From Haematococcus lacustris (taxonomy: Eukaryota; Chlorophyta; Chlorophyceae; Chlamydomonadales; Haematococcaceae): DNA of 64,000 nt. Both the position numbers and the translations under genes were made by a program. Where the stretch lies: contig JASKMD010000023.1 of NCBI GenBank assembly GCA_030144725.1, forward strand, positions 1,063,681 through 1,127,680, written 5' to 3'. Positions 55,201-64,000 of the stretch are shown piece after piece (the first letter of the stretch is position 1; each line of letters opens with the position of its first letter). Under the pieces are notes generated by a model. The model saw only the letters and a list, made by a program, of their open reading frames with translations. It made no database searches and had not been told where the DNA came from.

Positions 55201-56380
55201 CTACCGTTGCCACTTCCGCCGCCACTTGCGCAACAGGGCCTTGTCAGGCAGGTACACCCACTCTTGGCCTGGCCTGCCTCGCTTTGGCATGGCTGGGCGG
55301 CTGTCCCAGTAGCACAACTCAGTGGGGCGTGGCCCTGGGCCAACTGCGCAGCGGCGGATGTTCAGCGCGGCTGACACGTCCCGGTCATAGAACCTGCACA
55401 TGGTGTGCGAGTTGCATGAAGTCAAGTCATGTGCCATGTCATGTGTCATTTCATGTGGGATATGTTGCAGCCATGGACATGTGCAGTGTCTGATCAGTGC
55501 TTACCTGATGTTGTGGCTTGTTGAGCTCATCAAGCCCCTGACTTGGGGCTTGGGGATTCATTCCTTACCTTCCCAATCTTGACCCTACCCAGCCGCCTTG
55601 ACTCCACCACCTCCCAGCACTACCCTGACCCAACGACCATCACCCACTGACCCTCTCACCTGAAGGACTCTGGCGGCTGTCCAGGGAGGGCCTCACTGGG
55701 GCTGCTGTAAGCTGAGCTGACCCGACTGGTGCGGAACTCCTCCACCAGCACCACACGCCCTGCCCCGAACTGCTTCACTGCCTCCTTCCGCATCTGACTG
55801 ACTGGGGCACCCCTGCAGCCGACGCTGCCGCTGCCGCTGAAGCTAGCTGCCCCATAGGCCAGGGCCAGGATGCGGTCCGGCCACCGCTTCTGTGCCTGCT
55901 TCTTGACCTGCATCCACACATGGTACAGCACACAGTGGCACACATGTGTTAGGTCAGGTATAGCAGCAGCAACAGCAGCAGGTGGCCAGGTGAGCTAGCT
56001 TTGGTTGGCTGCTGCCTAGCTCGTGGCTAGCTGCTACTGGGCCTTACCTTGGCCCAGAACGAAGCCACCACGCGCTTCTTGCCACAGTACAGCCTGAACC
56101 TGGCGTTGGCCCAGCGCGGCTTCGAGACCTCGGCCCACATGGCGTCGTACGTCGCCAGGACTGTGTCGGCGAACCGCCGGTACGAGGCCAGCGAGCTGGG
56201 CTTGCTGCTGACCCGCGACAGGGCTGTGAGCTGCGTCTTCACCGTGGCCAGCCAGATCTTGGTCGCCTGGGCCTGCCGCGTAATGCCGCTGTCCCGGTAG
56301 TACTGACCGGCTGTAAGCTTCCAGTGCCGCACGGACACCACTGTGCCGGCAGCGCTGCGCTCCTCGTGCGCCACAGTGCC
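55201..56380 (-). pseudogene. Fanzor copy 2, 5'-truncated but otherwise open
   Basis: Minus-strand exons: 56380-56048 (from AHEERSAAGTVVS through GQYYRDSGITR, LASYRRFADTVLATYDAMW and RLYCGKKRVVASFWAKV), 55907-55660 (ILALAYGAASFSGSG, RuvC-II VVLVEEFRTSRVSSAY) and 55393-55201 (RuvC-III FYDRDVSAALNIRRC, ending KALLRKWRRKWQR). Splice sites AAG|GTAAGG, GCAG|GTC, CAG|GTGAGA and GCAG|GTT are intact and no internal stop is seen. Similarity to copy 1 stops at about 56380, inside the MATVAHEE segment, so the RuvC-I aspartate and everything upstream are missing. It cannot encode an active nuclease unless transcribed from a fused upstream start. The CxxC zinc ribbon expected after the TS motif is replaced by SSAY. 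The large gap in decay between the copies suggests this one is younger. Confidence 0.88.
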
Positions 56381-56383
56381 GGG

Positions 56384-56401
56384 GTTAAAGGATAACAGTT
56401 T
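56384..56401 (+). repeat. Right member of the direct-repeat pair flanking Fanzor copy 2
   Basis: gttaaaggataacagttt, four bases beyond the point where similarity to Fanzor copy 1 ends. See the left member at 54689. Confidence 0.6.
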
Positions 56402-56618
56402 CTGAGATCAACGCGGTGGTCGAGTAAGTCGACTCGGAACAGTGAAGCTGAGGTGTCTACTAGCCGCGCCTTCAAACCACTGGCTACACATGTAGATTTG
56501 TTTCTTGGTGTTTCTTTTCCCCTGCAATTTGGGTGTGTCCGCTAATATTAGTTCCGAGCTAATAGTTACGTACTAAATTGTATTAGCGCTCATATGAGCT
56601 TCCAAGAGCTGATATCTA

Positions 56619-56944
56619 GGGTGGTTCCCCCCCATCTAATATTAGTTTCTAATATGAGCTATTATGAGCTAATATGAGCTCCCAATTACTCGTACAAGCT
56701 CGTATTAGCTCATATCAGCTCCCTTTTGGCTCTTATCAGCTCCCTGAAGCTCCTATGAGCTCATATGAGCTCATATCAGCTCATATTAGCTCCCGGTATC
56801 GGCTCGCTGAGCTGCTGCCCAATCCCGGCAAACTTCATTAGAAGGTTCAAATAATCTTTGAATTTGGCGTTGTTTCAGAAAAAGGTCCATTAGCTCATAT
56901 TAGCTCATATTTGAACTAATATTAAATTAGGAAGGGAACCACCC
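56619..56944. mobile_element. 326-bp MITE with 11-bp TIRs and TA duplication
   Basis: gggtggttccc at 56619-56629 is the exact inverse of gggaaccaccc at 56934-56944, and both are bordered by TA, compatible with a Tc1/mariner-like target site. The interior is dominated by agctcatat / agctaatat units in both orientations and has no coding content. Similar units also extend left of the element (56540-56610), so the array may predate or surround the insertion. Confidence 0.75.
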
Positions 56945-58430
56945 TAAATGCAAAACAAGTTGTTCTGGTTGCGCACATGCTTGTCAACAGGTCCGACACG
57001 CGCCCTACATGTGTGCCTGGGGCCTGTCAGTCTTTCACTTCTTAGCGTGCTACTACCGGGTCTTTCACTTCTTAGCGTGCTACTACCGGGTTTCACCGTC
57101 CTCTTCATTCCAGAACTGCCATTGCCACAATTGATATTGCCATCAAGGCCTTGCATGCTGTCATGTGTGTCCCTGCTGCCTGTTACATAGCCTGCCCGCA
57201 ATTGAGCTGGTGGTTGAGCAAGAAAAAGCCACGCCACATCACCATGCCACACCACAAACCATCTACACCCCCCCCTGAGTCCACCCACCCACCACACCAC
57301 ACCACATCACACCTGTTCCTTCACACACTGTGTGGCCATGTGCATGTATAAATAACTCCTCTAATCCACATGGAACGGGGTGTTGGTGTTGGGAAGTCTC
57401 ACTCAGCCATAGCGTCAAGCTACACGCGTCGCATCAGCCGCACCCTTACTGGCTGCAAACCCCATCCCCGGTGACACCTCTTGTCCCCCAAGCACTTGGC
57501 TGCTCATCACAACTGTTGCCTCGGTGCTGCAAAGGCTGGCAGCCTGACCCAACAGCCTGCTCCATGCCACCCTACAGGCTGTCTCTAACAAGCCTCCTGG
57601 CCAATAAGGTTAGGCTGTGGTGGGGCACCCCAGAGGCCATCAGGCAGACGGCAGGCCCAACAGGCCCAGCAGGCCCAGCAGGCCAGCAGCGAGCAGTGGG
57701 CTCCAGTGTTGGCCGCCGCACTGGGCCCCCGCCACAGCTGCACCGCTGGCTGCAGCTGGGGTGTCCCTCCTCCCCCATAAATCCCATCTCCACACACCTA
57801 GCTATCAAGGCCCGTATGCCCTGCCACCCCTGAGCCTGAGGCTGGGCGTGTGCAAAGGGCCAGCATACCAGCAGCAAACCCTGCTACGGGCTCAAGGTCA
57901 GAGCCAGGGCCAGGGCCAGGTTCAGGGCCAGGGTCAGGTTCAGGGCCAGGTTCAGATACTGGGAGCCTGGAGAAGCCAACCTAACACCCCAGCCTTGAGC
58001 CTGAGCCTGGCAGCCTGACAAAACAGGTACCCTACCCGCATCCAGCTAGTCCGGCAGCCCCTGCTTCCCTGCTCAGGGATTGGGTGCCCAGAGGTCTCCT
58101 TCACACCGAGGGAAGGTGGTGGGAGTCCCGGCCGCCCCCCTCCAGGCGGAAGCTCCTCCCTTGATGCACGCCGTAGTCTTCTTCTGCTTCTTCTTCTTCC
58201 TCCTTCGGTATCCCCTGCCCGCCAGGCCTCAGTCTCCACTCACCCAGCCTCTACCCAGCTGAGGCACAGCGCAGGGTCAGCCTCAGCTTTACTCCAATCT
58301 CATCCTGCGAAGACAGACAGCCCCTAGCGGCCATCTCACCGCTTCTTGCTGGTCAGGCCTGAGCCACGGCTCTGACTCGAACTCGCCTCAGCCTCAGCCC
58401 CTCCCCCTCCTCATCCTCAGCCCCTCCCCC
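56945..58430. other. Intergenic region downstream of the acetyltransferase
   Basis: No gene recognised. It holds a 30-bp exact tandem duplication at 57031-57090, short aggcccagc and cagggccagg repeats near 57650-57960, and at about 58127-58205 a block (cccctccaggcggaagctcc, then cttctgcttcttcttcttc) that resembles 1785-1865. Confidence 0.5.
57031..57090. repeat. Exact 30-bp tandem duplication
   Basis: Two adjacent identical copies beginning tctttcacttcttagcgtgc. No coding role apparent. Confidence 0.95.
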
Positions 58431-59604
58431 TCAGCCTCTAGCAGCCGCCACCCTGGGCCGTGCCGCCCCACCCTCCTTCTTGCTACGCTGGAAGGCCATG
58501 CCCTTGATGCCCTCGGGGTCCTTCATGAACCCCAGCTTCTCATACAGGGAGACGACGTTAGGCTCTGCATACTGCACCACAGCAGCACAGCACGGCACAC
58601 CAGCGCACAGCATCAGGCAGGAGGTTGAGGCCAGGGTGGGCGGCAGCAGGGCCCTACCATCTGCTGAAAACATGGAAAGGGGGCAGCAACAGGCTGTGGG
58701 CAGGGGGGCGGCAGCAGAGCTGTATCATCCTCTGGGGCCAGGCAGCATGGTGTGCCGCCATGCGGTGCATGAGGCTTGCGTGTCGCAGCAATGCTTGCTT
58801 GCCAATGCTGGGTGGGCAGCGGGGCAAGCGATGTGCTGGACACCATCACACTAGGGCACTGGCTGGCAACCCCAGGCGGGAGGAGATGTCATGCAAGGCA
58901 ACCATGCAAGCACCATGCAAGCACCAAGGCTACCCAGATCATGCAAGGCAACCCAGATTGCACCGCACACGCCACAACCCCAGCCAATCTGGCCAACACT
59001 GCTTTGATTCTTGTCTCTGACACACTCATCATCTGTAGCTGCATGTGCCATGTCCATGTGAATCACACATGCGTGGCACACTATCTATACACACTGCAGC
59101 ACTTTATGGGAGTCGACCTCTAGTGGTTGACATCCTGAAGGACCCCTCTGCCCCCTCAGATCAGGCTGCCTTACCCCCCACTGACCCACTGACCAGGGTG
59201 ACCCACTGACCAGGGTGATGGTGGGTATGCAGTCCTGGACCAGCCTGGCAGTGATGCGCTCTATCAGCGCCCGACCCAGCCCGCTGCGCTGCCAGGAGGG
59301 GGAGATGGCTACGTCCCAGATGGTGGCGGACAGCGCCCCGTCGCTGGTGGCGCGACCAAACCCGATCATCTGACCCTGACGCGCGTAACGGGTCTGCAGA
59401 GGAGGCCAGGAGGGCAGGGTGGGGAAAGTGGCGTGGCAGGGGGTGTGGCAGGGCAGGGCAGGGGTCAGGGGTCAGGGCAGGGGGCAGGGGACCTGGCCTG
59501 GGTTGGGTTTCAGGTGCCGTGAAGCCACAGCAGCAACAGCAATGGCAGCGGAAGCAATAGAGCGGCAGCAATAGCAGCGACAAGAGCCAGGGCGGGAGCA
59601 TCAT

Positions 59605-59635
<31 letters not shown>

Positions 59636-62600
59636 AGCAGCATGCTAGTCTGCAGGGCAGGGCAGGCCAGGACAGGGTGGGGGGCAGGGGACATGGCGGG
59701 GCAGAGCAGGGCAGGGCAGGGGGCAGGGCAGGGGGGAGGGGACCTGGCTGGGCAGGGGACGATGGCGGGCAGGGTGGGGGGAGTGGCTGGGCAGGGCAGG
59801 GGCCCAACAATGAGCAATAGGAGCTAGAGAAGAAGAATAACAAGCAGCCGCAGCAGCCGCAGCATTGACCAAACCTGCGGCATTTCCAGCAAGATGAGCA
59901 AGATCCACGGCAACAGGGGCAGCGGCGGCGACCCCCCCATGAGGCAGTGAGGGGCATGCATAGTGGCGGCTCACCTGCTTAGCTGCGCGGATCCACACCA
60001 GGTAGTAGGTGTTCTCTAGGGCCACCTTCAGCTTGGCAAGGTCACGCTTGGGGAAGCCCACCTGGGGGCACGGGGCAGCAGGGGGTAGGCCTGGGTTAGG
60101 GCTAACCCTGCCCCTGGCCCTGACCCTGACCTGACCCTGGCCCTGAACCTGACCTTGGTGGCTCAACTGCTGCAGCACAGTCACAAGCACATCACAGGGC
60201 AGCACAGGGCAGCTGGCAGCCCAGCGCAGCACCCATAGCAGGGCAAGCCGGGTGAGGCAGGGCAGTCTGCCAGGTGTGCAGTGGGGCTGTGAGGGCTGGC
60301 TGCTGGCTGCCCACCCTCAGCTGGTCTGAACAGGAGCTGTGTTTGGTTTTGTGCCTGACCAGGGCTCAAGGTTTGCTCAAGGGCGGGCCCATGGCTAGGT
60401 TGAACAGGCGGAGTGGCTGATGCTGGATGGGCGGTGGTGGTGAGGATGGTTCAAGGTCAGGGTCAGGATTAGGGCCAGGGCCAGAGTCAGGTTTAGGGTC
60501 AGGGTCAGGGTCAGGGTCAGGGTCGGGGTCAGGGTCAGGGTCAGGGTCAGGGTCAGGGTCAGGGCCAGGTTTAGGGTTAGGGTCAGCTAACACTGACTCC
60601 TGAGCTTCAGAGTGGTGGGGCTGAGTCAGGGTCAGGGTTAAGGTTAGTGGGTTGGTTGTTGATTGTTCGGCAGGGGTGGGGCTGGTGGTGGGGCTGGTGG
60701 TGGGGCTGGTGGTGGGGCTGGTGGTGGGGCTGGTGGTGGGGCTGGTGGTGGGGCTGGTGGTGGGGCTGGTGGTGGGGCTGGTAGTGGGGCTGGTGGAGAG
60801 GTGTGGTTCACAGCAGGCTTGCTGCCTGGTAGGCTGCCGGCTGACTGGCGGATGAGAGGGGGAGGGGGGGCAGGGGGGGGGCAACGGGTGAGGGTGGGGG
60901 GTCCTTCAGGTGTTATGAGGGGGAGTCTGGCATGGGAGGGGGAGGGGGGCTGCAATCCCATTCACTGTGGCATGCAGTGCTGGGGGGCCACATGGAGCTG
61001 CATGCTTACTCACACCTTTTCAAACAGGTCATTGAGTTCCTTGAGGACGATGCCCTCTTTGTTGTCAACAAACTCCACGCCGACCACGTCCTTGAAGTAG
61101 GTGTCGTCCTTGCTGATGGGGGGCGGCACCAGGTGGCCCTCAAACTGGTCGCCCCACTGGGTCTTGTCGGGGCTCATGCCGTCCACTGCGGCGAACAGCC
61201 GGGGTGGGGTGGGTGGGGTGGGGTGGGGTGGGGTGGGGTGGGGTGGGGTGGGGTGGGGTGGGGTGGGGTGGGGTGGGGTGGGGTGGGGTGGGGTGGGGTG
61301 GGGTGGGGTGGGGTGGGGTGGGGTGGGGTGGGGTGGGGTGGGGTGGGGTGGGGTGGGGTGGGGTGGGGTGGGGTGGGGTGGGGTGGGGTGGGGTAGGGTG
61401 GGGTGGGCCAAGGGTCAGGATTGAACCCCTCGAGCGATGCGAGTTAGTGTTCAAGGCATCACCCTTGATCACCACTTGATTCAATGCCACCTGGCATCAC
61501 CACTTAATTCAGTTCAGGGTCCAGGGGTGAACCCCTACCCCACTAAGGGTAACCCCACCAAGGGTGGGTGTCCAGGGTGGACCCCCCTACCCCAATATGG
61601 GTTTCATCTGCCTCTCCCAGCCCAGTGTGGTCCAGCAGCCATGTACTGCTGCAGGCTAAGGGTCGAACCAATGCCAGGTGCTGGAACATTCCAAGCCCAG
61701 CCCTGGCCACTGAAAGGTTGTGAGGTGGCTGCGCTATGGCTGTGTGTGCGTGTAGGTATGCTTGACACCAGGGTCATGGTGCAAGAAGAAGAAGAAGAAG
61801 AAGAAGAAGAAGAAGAAGAAGAAGAAGAAGAAGAAGAAGAAGAAGAAGAAGAAGACGTAGAAGAAGTAGAAGAACAAGAACAAGAAGAGGAGGAGGAGGA
61901 GGAGGAGGAGGAGGAGGAGGAAGAAGAAGAAGAAGTAGAAGAAGAAGTAGAAGAACAAGAACAAGAAGAGGAGGAGGAGGAGGAGGAGGAAGAAGAAGAA
62001 GAAGAAGCGGCTCACCACAGATGAGCCTAAGGGCTGCTGGGTGCGGCGTGAGGGAGACTTGTGCAATGTCTGTGCGTGCAAGGATGGGTGCAATGTCTGC
62101 GCGCGCCACAACTTGAAGCGCTGCCACAGGCTGTGGGATGCGACCCCATCCCCATGCGAGGAGCTATAATGCTCGAGTAGCTGCAGCTGCGTCTAGCAGC
62201 CTCTGTCTGCCTGACTTGGCTGCAAAGTCCACCGCCCCAGTGACTGCGTGCCGCTTCAACCACTGTCAACCACAGAAACACGGATCCCAGATAACACAGC
62301 CCCGAGTTGTAGGGGAGATGTGCTGGAGAGCTGTGGGAAGCCCTACTCAGGGGTGCAGGGATGCCTGTGGGATGCAGGGATTCAGGGATAGGTCAGGGAA
62401 TTGCTCAGGCACTCGGACAACACTGCCCCTGGTAAGGTTGAGGTTTAGTGCGGTGAAGCACGCTCAGAGGCTAGCTCAGAAGCATACTTGCAGGTTGAGG
62501 TGCACATGAGGCCACTGATGCCTGCAAACGCGCTCACCTCCGTTCAAGGAGCTCCCGCGTGCCCCCACGAAGCTCATCCTGGGCTTCGCGAGTAGGCCTG

Positions 62601-62739
62601 GTTTGCCCGGCGCCAGCACTGCTGCGGTCTGGCATACCACTGATGTCTGGCACGTGGGTCGGAGTTGGTTAGGCGAGGAGCTGCGACGGGGTGGGGCGAG
62701 GAGCTGTGGCGAGCCTCGTGTGGATGCGAGGACCCGCAT
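58431..62739 (-). CDS. Plastid GNAT acetyltransferase, NSI/SNAT type (260 aa)
   Basis: Predicted chloroplast acetyl-CoA-dependent N-acetyltransferase. Plant relatives (NSI/GNAT2, also reported as serotonin N-acetyltransferase) acetylate plastid proteins and amines. The model on the minus strand is 62739-62538, 61185-61016, 60061-59975, 59393-59211, 58571-58431. Every phase fits (G|TG, then phase 0) and the total is 783 nt. Residues 1-67 are Ser/Arg/Pro-rich, a good plastid transit peptide. Then come GVEFVDNKEGIVLKELNDLF (NSI-specific region), VGFPKRDLAKLKVALENTYY, MIGFGRATSDGALSATIWDV, the acetyl-CoA loop QRSGLG at about residue 188 (Q/R-x-x-G-x-G/A) and YEKLGFMKDPEGIKGMAF, the family's C-terminal signature. 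A short basic tail follows. Introns hold several microsatellites. Complete and apparently intact. Confidence 0.93.
60484..60572. repeat. (GGGTCA)n in acetyltransferase intron 2
   Basis: About 14 hexamer units with flanking TTTAGGG variants. Non-coding. Confidence 0.9.
60668..60801. repeat. 12-bp repeat (ggtggtggggct)n in acetyltransferase intron 2
   Basis: About 11 copies. It produces Gly-Ala or Ala-Pro-Pro open frames that are not genes. Confidence 0.9.
61203..61408. repeat. (GGGGT)n, about 40 copies, in acetyltransferase intron 1
   Basis: Pentamer array directly upstream (gene direction) of the second exon acceptor. Open frames across it (Gly-Trp-Gly-Gly-Val, Pro-His-Pro-Thr-Pro) are artefacts. 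Confidence 0.95.
61782..62010. repeat. Compound (GAA)n / (GAG)n array with duplicated cassette
   Basis: A long GAA run followed by gtagaagaacaagaacaaga and a GAG run, then a second copy of the same cassette. It lies in acetyltransferase intron 1. The poly-Glu open frame here ends with it and is not a gene. Confidence 0.95.
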
Positions 62740-64000
62740 CCCTCACAGCACCCTCCTCCACACCACCTGGTAACCAGGTACGACAGCTGGTAAGTCAACT
62801 AGTGTGCTGTTTATCTCGCAAGGGATTACGCCAAAATCAGGTTTTCGCATGGAGAGGTTCACATGTGCTTCAGGATAGGTAGTCAGGCGCCCCCAACATT
62901 CAAAAAATGGCTGTAAACCGACCCCTGGTAGTAGGACGGCTGTAACTCTGCACTCGCTGCGCCAAATTTAATGCTAGCTGGCTCAGTATGTAGCCAACCC
63001 AGCCAGCTACCTTTCACCCATCCAGAATAAACATACACCGAGTAGGCCGTGCACAACAAAGCATCAAAGTTAGTGATTCAAATTTGGGCCGTTGCGGGGC
63101 ATGCCGTCATCGCTGCGACCGCCTTCGTCGCTTAGGCTGCTCTACATGCGCATGCGCGTCGGCAGCAGCAGTCGGATCGGAAAGCGGTTGCGGCGATGTG
63201 GCAATGAGCCCACCTCCCCCCCTTACCTAGAGGGCAATGCCACAGCTCGACCATTGGGACTTACAGCATGCTACTTACTAGGTTACGCTCCTTTTAGACA
63301 TTGTTACACACGCTCATACTCAGATATGTCAAAAGCACACTTTGGTCTGTGACCGTCAACTCCCTTAGCCGATTTCGGGGTCAGGGCCATGCAGTCAGTC
63401 ACACAGCTCCACACCATGACCGAGTTTGGACTCGGCTCCTCTGAGAGTTACACTCCCCTACATCCCATCCACCTGCGTGCAACGTTTCATAGCTCAACTG
63501 CTACCCCACAGCCCCGTGGCCCTGATTCTACTTGGAGAACATGATGTCACTTTGAAGATGTCAAACTGATAGAGGCCTGGGTTGTTTGATGTGCAATTTG
63601 TTTCAAGAGATGCGCCAATGAGTCAAGAACAAACAAAGTGTGTGGCTTTTCCTGTGGGTGCAGCGGCTGCAACACAGTGGAGGACACAGTGGAGGAGGGG
63701 GGGGTGTAACCCGGTGATACCTTAGTGTGCGCCGACCCAAATGATGTATTCGGCGAGAAGCGAACACAGTTTTATGTTTCAATCACCCCGTCTAGGTGCC
63801 CTGCACGCCCGGCAGACATCGCGTTGGGTGTTGGCCGGACATTCCATTTGTGCACAACCAGCTCACTACGCTAGGTAGATGGGGCCACAGCGATGCGGCT
63901 CACCGTGCCAAGGATACCCGTCTCGCCGCTGTGGTTTGTTCGCGGGCACATGTGGCAGTACGCGAGCAAAGACTCCAATGGCTAGCGCTGATGGTCAGAT
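62740..64000. other. Upstream flank of the acetyltransferase gene and right edge of window
   Basis: Presumed promoter region, with a palindrome cctggtaaccagg at 62765-62777. Beyond about 63000 the sequence is of normal complexity with no recognisable exon on either strand. A gene with exons outside the window cannot be excluded. Confidence 0.4.

Noticed and set aside
57330..57833. Plus-strand frame of 167 codons
   Set aside because: No recognisable motif, and local ccagcaggcc repeats explain the openness.
61437..62024. Frame ending in poly-Glu, 195 codons
   Set aside because: Generated by the GAA/GAG array in acetyltransferase intron 1.

Overview
The window looks like nuclear DNA of a green alga, probably Chlamydomonadales. 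This is an inference from several things together: very GC-rich DNA, genes cut by many GT-AG introns, minisatellites inside introns, TGTAA motifs downstream of some genes, a long octotricopeptide (OPR) type protein, a plastid NSI-type acetyltransferase, and Fanzor and hAT transposon relics. It is not prokaryotic: no operons, CRISPR arrays or insertion sequences are seen. A run of exactly 500 N (29676-30175) marks an assembly gap. Most very long open frames are artefacts of stop-free tandem repeats.

Layout. 1-6.7 kb (minus): exons of an RluA-family RNA pseudouridine synthase that leaves the window at its left edge, with a putative zinc-finger N-terminal exon. 7.0-8.0 kb (plus): a three-exon, 182-residue proline/serine-rich protein of unknown function. 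8.36-9.21 kb: a non-autonomous hAT element with inverted ends and a perfect 8-bp target duplication. 9.6-14.3 kb (plus): a seven-exon GDP-mannose type nucleotide-sugar transporter. 15.4-25.2 kb (minus): an eleven-exon SAC3/GANP-domain gene of the THP3/LENG8 type, whose introns hold five large satellites. 26.6-27.5 kb (plus): an uncertain hypothetical gene. 27.9-31.0 kb (plus): VPS15 (PI3-kinase regulatory kinase), interrupted by the gap. 31-34.4 kb: AT-richer repeats, then a 1.6-kb (GGGGC)n array. 34.9-35.5 kb: a frame-broken ORF. 36.0-42.9 kb (plus): an RNA-binding protein with four RRMs and a possible KH-like end. 45.0-47.6 kb: a truncated hAT copy beside a decayed Fanzor. 48.3-54.3 kb (plus): a 2003-codon OPR-like gene. 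54.7-56.4 kb: a second, 5'-truncated Fanzor carrying a 250-bp MITE. 56.6-56.9 kb: another MITE. 58.4-62.7 kb (minus): a complete five-exon plastid NSI/SNAT-type acetyltransferase.

The host genes are housekeeping genes, mainly of RNA metabolism (pseudouridylation, SAC3/THP3, RRM protein, organelle OPR), plus vesicle trafficking, Golgi sugar transport and plastid acetylation. They form no pathway cluster. The most unusual content is the mobile-element cluster around the OPR gene. Two Fanzor (eukaryotic TnpB-like nuclease) copies lie in the same orientation on either side of it. Both lack zinc-ribbon cysteines, and both share a 3' noncoding block that could be the element end or guide-RNA region. 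Exon joins were built by hand from splice motifs, reading phase and protein-family patterns, and were not checked against transcripts.
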